From the NCBI RefSeq assembly GCF_000271845.1, contig NZ_JH719395.1, forward strand, positions 2,323,231-2,387,230: DNA of 64,000 nt, written 5' to 3'. Positions within the stretch are counted from its first letter, which is position 1, and each line of letters opens with the position of its first letter. The notes below the pieces were generated by a model. It was not told the DNA's origin. It saw only the letters and a list, made by a program, of their open reading frames with translations, and searched no databases. The translations under genes and the position numbers were made by a program. Source of the DNA: Rhizobium leguminosarum bv. trifolii WSM2297. Its GTDB lineage: Bacteria > Pseudomonadota > Alphaproteobacteria > Rhizobiales > Rhizobiaceae. This document shows, piece by piece, positions 56,910-64,000 of the stretch.

Positions 56910-57413
56910 ATGAATGAAATTTCGCTCGCGGATGTGTCATGGCGAGTTGGCCAGGAAGTTGGCACATCGGAATGGATCACGATCGACCAGACTACTGTCA
57001 ACCTTTTCGCGGATGCAACACATGACCATCAGTTCATTCATGTGGACCCGGAACGCGCCGCGGTTGAAAGTCCGTTCGGCGGCACGATCGCTCATGGTTT
57101 CCTAACACTCTCACTTTTGTCGGTGATGAATTTCAGCGGGATGCCAAAAATTCGCGAACAGACAATGGGCCTCAACTACGGCTTCGATCACGTGCGTTTT
57201 ATGTCACCCGTTAAAACCGGGAGCCGCGTACGCGGCCGCTTCGTCTTGTCCGACTGCCGCTTTCGGGGCGCAAGCATGCTTGTGACGACCTACGAGGTGA
57301 CGGTCGAGATTGAAAACGAGAGCCGGCCGGCACTCACCGCCAACTGGATCACGGTTGTTCAGTTCGATCCCAAAGATCGGCCGAAAAACGCTTCTCATGC
57401 TATCACAAGCTAG
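56910..57413 (+). CDS. nodN: NodN, MaoC-like dehydratase family
   Basis: The 167-residue protein has the hot-dog-fold hydratase motif FADATHDHQFIHVDPERA (Asp and His) and SPFGGTIAHGFLTLSLL. NodN follows nodM here as in the R. leguminosarum group. It may act on acyl groups; its precise reaction is not established. The TAG stop touches the end of the IS630 remnant that follows. Confidence 0.93.
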   Translation: MNEISLADVSWRVGQEVGTSEWITIDQTTVNLFADATHDHQFIHVDPERAAVESPFGGTIAHGFLTLSLLSVMNFSGMPKIREQTMGLNYGFDHVRFMSPVKTGSRVRGRFVLSDCRFRGASMLVTTYEVTVEIENESRPALTANWITVVQFDPKDRPKNASHAITS

Positions 57414-58141
57414 TCACCTGAATCTGAAGTTCGGTTCATTGTCTTCTGGCAGAAGCGCTTGACCGACGCGAGGATTTGGTCGGCGGATTTGACCCACTTG
57501 TACGGGGTGGGGTTTTCGTTGTGGGTTTCCTGCGGTGGAACGGTGTACGCCGCGCTGCAACGGCTTTCGCGTTAGCTCTGCAAACCACCGCTCGACCTGA
57601 TTGATCCAGGATGCCGACGTTGGCGTGAAGTGAACATGCCAGTGTGGGCGGCCCGCGAGCCAGGCCTTGATTCTAGGCGTCTTGTGGGTCGCATAGTTGT
57701 CCATCACCAGATGCACGTCCGGCCCACTGGGCATTTCGGCGTCGATCCGCTTCAGGAAGTCGAGGAATTCAGTGGCCCGGTGACGCTTGTAGCAATGACC
57801 GATCACCGCACCAGTGGCAATGTCGAGCGCGGCGAACAGAGAAGTCGTGCAGTTGCGGACATAGGTATGGGTGCGCCGTTCGGCGATGCCCGGTGCCATA
57901 GGCAGAACCGGCTGCTCGCGATCCAATGCCTGGATTTGCGATTTCTCATCCACGCATAGCACGATCGCCCGGTCCGGTGGCGACATATAAAGGCCGACGA
58001 TGTCCTGCTTTGCAAACCCTGCGCGCACAGCAAGACCATCCGGCATCGATCCGACAACGAGCGTGCCGCCTTATGCCGGCGCACCTGAGATTCGAGGAAA
58101 TTTCTGTCCGCGTCGCTCAGAACGACGAGGTCCGCCTGCAA
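57414..58141 (-). pseudogene. IS630-family transposase with internal deletion
   Basis: The minus strand has a start [20 protein letters not shown] and [11 protein letters not shown] (about 58050-58141), then, out of frame, [54 protein letters not shown] and [17 protein letters not shown]. The helix-turn-helix part between is deleted, and the last 40 residues are in a shifted frame. Its C-terminal end abuts the nodN stop codon; the TA of that stop may be the target dinucleotide. Confidence 0.85.
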
Positions 58142-59030
58142 TACAAAATAGTGAAGAGAGCCTGAAGGCGCTTTCGAAGCGCTATGGCATCAATCAAAAG
58201 ACGGTGGCCAAATGGAGGAAGCGGACATCGTTGGCCTCCCTGCCGACAGGACCTGAAGAACCGCACTCGACGATACTTTCAATGGAGGAGGAAGCTGTTG
58301 TCGTCGCCTTCCGCAGGCACACGCTGCTGCCTCTTGGCGATTGCCTTTATGCGCTTCAGCCGACAATTCCGCATCTGACGCGCTCTTCCTTGCATCGATG
58401 CCTGCAACGTCACGGCATATCTCGTCTGCCCGACGTTGAAGGGGATAGGGAGCGCAAAAAGAAGTTCAAAAGCTGCCCGATTGGCTACTTCCATATCGAC
58501 ATTGCTGAGGTCCAGACGTCGGAGGGCAGGCTCTATCTCTTTGTCGCCATTGACCGAACAACCAAGTTCGCCTTCGCTGAGTTCTATAGCAAAGCCGGTA
58601 AGATGAATGCCGCCCCCTGCGCAATCTGATCGCGGCAGTGCCTTACATCATCCATACCGTCCTGACCGACAATGGCATCCAGTTCACCAACCGGGCTGTT
58701 GACCGAAATGCCTTCCAGCACATCTTCGACTGGGTCTGCGACGATAACGACATTGAGCATCGTCTGACTAAGGTGAAGCACCCGTGGACCAATAGGCAGG
58801 TCGAGCCGATGAACCGAACGATCAAGGAAGCTACGGTCAAGCGCTTCCACTACGACGATCACGCACAACTAAAAGTGCATCTCGCCGACTTCATCAACGC
58901 CTACAATTTTGGGCGCAGGCTCAAGACCTTAAAGGGCCTCACACCCTACGAGCTCATCTGCAAACGGTGGACTTCCGAGCCAGATCGAGTCATCCTCGAC
59001 CCTATCCATCAAATGCCGGGACTAAACACC
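58141..59030 (+). pseudogene. IS481-family transposase, frameshifted
   Basis: The plus strand encodes IQNSEESLKALSKRYGINQK, TVAKWRKR, RRHTLLPLGDCLYALQPTIP, LTRSSLHRCLQRHGISRLPD and IGYFHIDIAEVQT; then near 58605-58635 the frame shifts to IAAVPYIIHTVLTDNGIQFT, HRLTKVKHPWTNRQVEPMNR and TPYELICKRW. This is an IS481-type transposase. The first 15-20 residues are missing where it meets the IS630 remnant. Confidence 0.85.
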
Positions 59031-59312
59031 TTCGCCAACCTTGTGGCCGTGATGTCTGTTCACCATTGCTGGCTCTTGCGATCCAGCGGATTGCTGTCGA
59101 AATCCTAACCCCAAACCCGGCGGCAGCCTACCGTGCGGACCTGCTTGCCACAGACGCTTTCAATACGCGTAACCGAAGATCATCGCTCAGTGCTCGTGCC
59201 AACACCCACCTCTTCGTTGTGGATGTTGAATCAGCTTCGCCGCGCCACATCACCTCATAATCGATTCAGCGGCCATCGTTCCTGAAGGCCGCTGACAGGG
59301 TGGTTCAGGTGA
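59031..59312 (-). pseudogene. IS630-family transposase N-terminal remnant and element end
   Basis: From ATG 59250 on the minus strand: RWVLARALSDDLRLRVLKAS, VASRSAR, an in-frame stop, then AAAGFGVRISTAIRWIARAS. This is the N-terminal helix-turn-helix of an IS630 transposase, of a different type from that at 57414. The end CTATCACCTGAACCACCCTG (minus strand, about 59293-59312) looks like its terminal repeat. Confidence 0.6.
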
Positions 59313-59409
59313 TAGAGCACGTGCCGGCGTCTCGCGCCGTCCGCCTTGGTTAAAACAGTGGCCGCGTGCGCGGTACCGCCGCTATCGCCGGCGCAATGAT
59401 CCGCTTCGA

Positions 59410-60921
59410 TTATGCAAGAATTAAAATGGTATCACCAGATTTAGCAAATCGGCTTCCGCCTGAATAGTCGAATAGGCGCCGCCAGGACCGGCGGTAAGGA
59501 TGTCCTTCCGTGTGTTGCAGCGTCTTCCGCCTGACAGCCGGTGCGATCCTGGCATGCTCGTTGGGCGAATCCGGAAACGGAGCCCAGCGCCTGTCACAGG
59601 GCGAGACAACAATATCCCCCGCGGGCGCTGCAGGACCAGGAGGGCGGGGCATCGCGCCGCCTGGTCCAATGACAATGTGCGCATACTTGACCTCCCATGT
59701 TACATCCGTTCCGAAGCGCACACCATCGAACTGTACACTGAGCGCGTGCGCGTCGTCTTGGCCCCGAATGACGAGCGTTCCACTCTCGCCCACCACGTCA
59801 TGCAAGACGATGTCGCGATAGATGGGGATGCTGCCCCCTCGCGCTTTTTCGTCATAGTGCGTGTCGAAGTCGATCGGCTTTCGATTGCCGCGCAAACAGA
59901 CATTTTCATAGCGCACATTGCTAACCGTTCCACCACGGCTGATGTCGCTCTTGATCCTGAGGCCCGAAGTCGCGCCATCGAGCGTCACATCACGGACGAG
60001 AATGTCACTGACGCCTGCGACCGTCTCGCTCCCGATCGACAGGCCGTGTCCCCAATAAAGATGATCGTCCACGATCGAAACATGGCTGGTCGGGCCATTC
60101 CCTGCCTTGAGCGCTATATTGTCGTCGCCGGTGCGGATGAAGCTGTGAGCGATGGTGATGTCCTGCGACGCGCCGGGATCAATGCCGTCGGTGTTGCGGC
60201 TATCTGCGGGCGTGTCGATCTGTACGCCCCAAAAAGTCGCACCTTCAACATGATTCAGCACGACGTGAAAATTGGGCGAGTTGCGCAGCTTCACCTTGTA
60301 GAAGCTGATCTCCTTCGCGTGATCAACCTCGATCAGTCTGGGATTGTTCTGCTTGCCCCCCTTCGTCTGAGCGCGACGGGCAAGCTGCCACCAAGTTTCA
60401 TCATGGTCGGCCATAGTCGCGCCGCCCTGGCCGTCAATCACTCCGTCGCCAATGATGCCGCCGCCCCGCGTTCCGGCAAATAGGATGAATGGACGGCAAC
60501 CATTGCCTTTGTCATCGATCGTCCCGCAATGCCCGTCGAGGTCATAGGCATGCGGATCGGCAATCGCCGCGAGCACTACATCGTGCTCAAGCCAGAGGGT
60601 GATGCCTGACTTAATGGTCAGCGGTCCGCTGAGAAAACGTCCACCCTGATCACCCGCGACCAAATGGACGGCTTCACCGACCGCGCAGTGATCGATAGCG
60701 GCCTGAAGACGGCGGGTCTCGGCTTGATCATCTCCGCCAAACGAGGCGATCATTGGCGACAGCGTCGCACACACATGTACTGGCAAAGCCGGTTCAGAGA
60801 CCGTTCTGCGATCTTGCGCCCAAGCAGGAACGACATTTACCACCATGAAAAAAAAGAGGGCAAAACTCGTTAGAGGGGATGGAAAAGACGATATCAGTTC
60901 GTACCTGCGTTCAGTGGTCAT
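59410..60921 (-). CDS. Secreted polygalacturonase, GH28 family, altered C-terminus
   Basis: From ATG 60921 (MTTERRYELISSFPS) the protein has about 503 residues, with a signal peptide (SFALFFFMVVNVVPAWA). GH28 motifs are all present: NTDGIDP, GDDN, GHGLSIGS and RIKS, so the active-site aspartates and histidine are intact. It would cut pectin homogalacturonan, useful during infection. The last 45 residues are odd: another frame of the same DNA reads DILTAGPGGAYSTIQAEADL, the start of a pectinesterase-like beta-helix. So a downstream pectinesterase gene or domain was truncated and its remains form the tail. An AGGATGAGGA ribosome site precedes the ATG. Confidence 0.85.
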   Translation of the reverse strand: MTTERRYELISSFPSPLTSFALFFFMVVNVVPAWAQDRRTVSEPALPVHVCATLSPMIASFGGDDQAETRRLQAAIDHCAVGEAVHLVAGDQGGRFLSGPLTIKSGITLWLEHDVVLAAIADPHAYDLDGHCGTIDDKGNGCRPFILFAGTRGGGIIGDGVIDGQGGATMADHDETWWQLARRAQTKGGKQNNPRLIEVDHAKEISFYKVKLRNSPNFHVVLNHVEGATFWGVQIDTPADSRNTDGIDPGASQDITIAHSFIRTGDDNIALKAGNGPTSHVSIVDDHLYWGHGLSIGSETVAGVSDILVRDVTLDGATSGLRIKSDISRGGTVSNVRYENVCLRGNRKPIDFDTHYDEKARGGSIPIYRDIVLHDVVGESGTLVIRGQDDAHALSVQFDGVRFGTDVTWEVKYAHIVIGPGGAMPRPPGPAAPAGDIVVSPCDRRWAPFPDSPNEHARIAPAVRRKTLQHTEGHPYRRSWRRLFDYSGGSRFAKSGDTILILA

Positions 60922-61523
60922 CGACGTCCTCATCCTTGGTGGCACCTGCCTTCGATCGTGTCGCATAGCGTGGTTTAGCTCGGTTGATCATCGAGCTCGC
61001 CGGCCGGTCCGGGAACCAGCTTGCCGCAGGCAAGTTGATAAGCGGATCAGCGGGCGGTCATTGTGGCGATGGTTTCCAGCGTCATTGGTTCCCTTTGAGC
61101 CTGCTGATGGTCGAGCAAATCCTGTTCCATGAAACAACGTGACATCGCAACCAAGAGCCTCCATGTCAGTTTTGCAGTAGTCAGCGCCTTCATCCGAGCG
61201 CGATGAATGTCAACGCGATCCAGCAGCGAGTGCCCAGTTCCGTACCGAATAAAACTCTGAAAGCCACATTCGATCCCCTTTTTGCCACCGGCATGTGGGG
61301 GAAGCAGCTTGATCGCTGGTTGGACCTTTTAACGCCATTTGTTCCGATCCTTTCCGGCGAGAGCAGCGGTTCATTGCCCAGCATGGAAGAAGCGCATTGC
61401 GGCGTCAAAGTCGTGCTTCGCAGTCATCCACCGGCCGTGCTTGCCGATGGCGTTTTACAGCACTACTCGCCGCCGATGTTCATCCGTCTCTTTCGAACAA
61501 AATTCGGTGCGTGGGTGAAAGCG
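60922..61523. other. Gap with one unrecognised open frame
   Basis: About 600 bases between two minus-strand secreted-protein genes. The plus strand has an open frame of 118 codons at 61203-61559 (MNVNAIQQRVPSSVPNKTLK), which overlaps the end of the next gene antisense; the minus strand has one of 72 codons at 61190-61408. Neither shows a family pattern or clear ribosome site. No nod box or FixK box is visible. Confidence 0.35.
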
Positions 61524-62234
61524 CTACTGAGAAACCAGGCGCGGAACTGGGAAGTCTAGTACCTTGTCCGTATAGGTTTCGACCAAGGCGCTAAAAGGAG
61601 TGCCGTCAGGAAGTTTCAGTACCGCATGATGTTCGAGCAGGAACGGCGGCAGGCTACGGGAACTTGTTTCATCCGCAAGTAAACCATCCATGTCCCAGCC
61701 TTCGGACACTGGGGCCCAGAGTAACTTGGCGGTCAGGTTTGTGCGAGTGAAATTGAGAGCCTGAACGGCTCTGCCGAATGCGATATCGCTGGTATTCAAA
61801 GCCTTGGTCATCTCTGCGGTTAATTTTGCAGGTAGATACCAGTTATCGGCTTCAGACAAGACGCGGTCGCCGCAGGTCAGGCTGACGTGGCGATAAGCGA
61901 TAGGCTCGCTGGGGCCGACGTTGAGAAGTTGACGGATTCGCTGATCCGCCGGCTTGTCTTGCCCGCGCGCGCGCTGAGCGACGATTTTGGACCCCTCCGG
62001 TGCGAGTTTGTGCGCGGCGCACCAGCGGTCAAGAGTCAATGTGGCACTGGCGTTGCTCAGCAGGTTAGCATTCAAGGTCTGGAGGACCGCAAGCGCTTCA
62101 ACTCGAGATGTTGTAGTGTTCAGCCATGGAGACCGTGTGGATGGTTCTTGCGCAAAAGCGATCTGGGTGCTCAGCACGATGCCGGTTGCGGAAAGTGCGG
62201 CGATGCGAATGCATTTCGAGGACGATAATGACAC
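61524..62234 (-). CDS. Secreted chorismate-lyase-like protein
   Basis: GTG 62234 follows an AAGGAG site by about 10 bases and gives 236 residues with a good signal peptide (CIRIAALSATGIVLSTQIAF, cleavage after AFA). An upstream ATG at 62309 would put 25 polar residues before it. The mature part has IAYRHVSLTCGDRVLSEADNW, YLPAKLT, DIAFGRAVQAL and HHAVLKLPDGTPFSALVETY, which fit the chorismate pyruvate-lyase-like fold seen in rhizobial hypothetical proteins. A secreted enzyme would not meet chorismate, so it may have a different ligand or function. Confidence 0.6.
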   Translation of the reverse strand: MSLSSSKCIRIAALSATGIVLSTQIAFAQEPSTRSPWLNTTTSRVEALAVLQTLNANLLSNASATLTLDRWCAAHKLAPEGSKIVAQRARGQDKPADQRIRQLLNVGPSEPIAYRHVSLTCGDRVLSEADNWYLPAKLTAEMTKALNTSDIAFGRAVQALNFTRTNLTAKLLWAPVSEGWDMDGLLADETSSRSLPPFLLEHHAVLKLPDGTPFSALVETYTDKVLDFPVPRLVSQ

Positions 62235-62486
62235 TGAAAATAAACTCCTTTCTGGAGCAAATTTAATGGGCGATTCTAGGTCAACTATTCTAATATGGCA
62301 GGCGACCATTTGTGCTTCGGCAGCAAGCTTTGAACTGGGCGCTACTTACCACTTTTCGATGTTTTTGCCTTATTGGGCCGCCCGCCTGCATGGTGTTAGT
62401 GTTTGCGACCGTTGGCGACTCGGCCCGCGATTCCACCGTGAATTTGGAAACAAGATGCGTAAATCGGGAACGTCGCGTCATAACCC

Positions 62487-62765
62487 TTACCAACGGGTTT
62501 TAGCGCCTTTGTCGTCCTCCTCGCTCTTTGCGAAATGTTCATGTCGCTGGACCGGATAGAATAGGTCGCAACCGCAAGCCCAATCCAAGAGCAATTGTTG
62601 AAAAAAAGTCTTCTTCGGCGACACACAGCGCTCCTGTCGGTGTTCTGTAGTTGCCGCGTGCGGATGCGCGTGGGCACACGGCTTGTCTGATTTATTTTGG
62701 TGCTCCATTTGATCGTGCTCCTTGTGGAAACCTACCGGATTTCGCCGCAAGATTTCAGCATTCAT
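62487..62765 (-). CDS. Hypothetical His-rich small ORF
   Basis: The 92-codon frame begins MNAEILRRNPVGFHKEHDQM and holds many His (HKEHDQMEHQ, CAHAHPHAATTEH) and four Cys (CAHAH, RC, DWACGCD). It could bind metal. No good ribosome site is seen and several other frames are open here, so it may not be a gene. Confidence 0.25.
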   Translation of the reverse strand: MNAEILRRNPVGFHKEHDQMEHQNKSDKPCAHAHPHAATTEHRQERCVSPKKTFFQQLLLDWACGCDLFYPVQRHEHFAKSEEDDKGAKTRW

Positions 62766-62799
62766 AGGAAAGAACCCTACTGCAATATCGTTGCTCCCC

Positions 62800-62970
62800 T
62801 CAGCAGGATAATTGATAAAGCCAACAAATAACGCAACAGGCCCATTGGATATATTTTATAATATAAAATGGCAGATTTCGAAAAATTGGAAAAATATTAA
62901 ATAAAATGGTGAGCTAAAGGACATATTTCCACGTATATTATTTGATATATCGCAATTCGGGGCTTCGGAT
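62800..62970. other. Very AT-rich block
   Basis: The stretch includes ttggatatattttataatat and gaaaaatattaaataaaatg, far richer in A and T than the rest. It resembles the AT-rich gap at 925-1050. No gene is visible. It could be a strong promoter zone, a bent-DNA or nucleoid-protein site, or foreign DNA. Confidence 0.4.
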
Positions 62971-63049
62971 GCTCTGAAGGTTCGGAAGACATTCCTGAAT
63001 GTCTATCGCGGGACGTGCTTTCAGCGATCCTACAGGGGCTTCAGTGGTT

Positions 63050-63960
63050 GCGATCAGATGATTGACCTCTTAGAGTCGGATTCGAAAAGCGTTCGACGAT
63101 ATCCATATCTTGCTAGCCGTCGGGTGATGAGACGAATGTGGGCGATCATGATCCACGCTTCGGCTGATGCGATGGAGCGTTCGACGTCTTTGGCCAATCT
63201 TCGACATCTGCCAAGCCAGGCAAAAGTCGTTCGACCACCCATGGACGCCGGCAGAACCTCGAAGCCTTTCGACTTGTCTGAGCGCTTGATGATCTCGATC
63301 ATCCAGCGCCCGATCTTTTTCAGTCGCCGCTTCAAATCTTATCGCCCGCTAGTCACCAAAGACATGCAGCAACATGGCCACCTGTGGCGGATGGATTTAA
63401 AGAAGATCGGGAGCACCGTCGCGATCCTGAATGTCGGCGCTGTGCACCATGAGACCGACCATCAGGCCGAGCGTATCGACGATGATATGGCGCTTACGGC
63501 TCTTGTTCTTCCTGCCTGCTTCATTGCCCCGGATGCCGCCGCTTTCGGTGGTCTTGATGCCCTTGCTGTCGATCACACCTGCGTCGGGCTTGCCTCCTTG
63601 CCCCCAACCTGCGCGTTTCCATCACGAGACGATGGTTGATGCGTGGCCGAAGTCCCAACGCTCTCCATTCATAGAAATAGCTCTGGACGGTCGAGCAGGG
63701 TGGAAATCCTTCGGCAGCATCCGCCATCGGCAATCAGCTGTGGCGATAGCAGGGCATTCACCACCTCTCGCAAATCCGTGCTCCGTGGACGGCCCAAGCG
63801 GCGCAGCATTGGCAGGAAAGGCTGACGTGCCCCCATTCCCGTCCGTCATATCGCTTGCGTAGCGTGCCGCCCGGCATATTGCCGGCGAGTGATTTCAGTC
63901 CAGGTCGTCTGTTCGTCGACATTGGCATTGACGATCCATCATGGGACCATTCGGTGTTTT
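63050..63960 (-). pseudogene. IS5-family transposase remnant
   Basis: Minus-strand pieces in order: VDEQTTWTEITRRQY, LRRLGRPRSTDLREVVNALL, RMLPKDFHP, GRKNKSRKRHIIVDTLGLMV, GLMVHSADIQDRDGAPDLL, IKRSDKSKGFEVLPASMGGR and TFAWLGRCRRLAKDVERSIA. These are the N-terminal part, DDE core and C-terminus of an IS5-type transposase. Several frame changes and stops break it. Confidence 0.85.
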
Positions 63961-64000
63961 CGAAGAAGCGCGACCGATTGCTGGAGGGCGACATCGCCGC

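Overview
The window is a symbiosis region of a fast-growing rhizobium (Rhizobium sensu lato), probably part of a symbiotic plasmid. Three things point there. It carries nitrogenase genes (nifHDKEN, nifAB), the high-affinity oxidase genes (fixNOQP, fixGHIS) and nod genes within about 45 kb. The nod layout, nodJICBA / nodD / nodFE-L-MN with nod boxes, is that of the Rhizobium leguminosarum group. The fixK, hybrid fixL and OmpR-type fxkR set is the oxygen-control variant known from R. leguminosarum and R. etli. No plasmid replication or transfer gene is visible.

Layout. 1-2 kb: the end of a methyltransferase gene, then a decayed group II intron lying in a decayed IS630-type transposase. 2-11.7 kb: purU and a catabolic island (GntR regulator and maleate-isomerase-like enzyme on the minus strand; creatinase-like hydrolase, small GatC/AtzG-like protein, amidase and a polyamine-type ABC transporter on the plus strand). 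11.7-14.4 kb: a cycH pseudogene split by an IS66 element that still has its 8-bp target duplication. 14.4-28.6 kb: the microaerobic block (crp-like gene, fixGHIS, fixNOQP, fixK, fixL, a pseudoazurin remnant, two small paralogues and fxkR) with FixK boxes and a K-box. 29-44.9 kb: nifHDKEN on the minus strand, divergent from fixABCX-nifA-nifB-fdxN-nifT, with sigma-54 promoters and NifA sites between nifH and fixA. 45-57.4 kb: nodABCIJ (minus), nodD, nodFE, nodL and nodMN (plus), with three nod boxes. 57.4-64 kb: IS630, IS481 and IS5 remnants around a secreted polygalacturonase and a secreted chorismate-lyase-like protein.

How it works together. Plant flavonoids acting through NodD would switch on the nod boxes, giving an acylated chitin-oligomer Nod factor: NodC chain, NodB deacetylation, NodA/F/E acylation, NodL O-acetylation, NodM precursor supply, NodIJ export. 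Low oxygen sensed by FixL, passed through FxkR to fixK, gives the cbb3 oxidase. NifA with sigma-54 gives nitrogenase and the FixABCX electron branch.

The most unusual feature is a thioredoxin gene between nifD and nifK. It has been tandemly duplicated together with the spacer and first codons of nifK. One copy is intact with a CDAC active site and the other is broken. Other oddities are an N-terminally truncated NifA, a frameshifted NifX-like tail after nifB, a dead acyltransferase gene between nodD and nodF, and a polygalacturonase that runs into a pectinesterase-like remnant.
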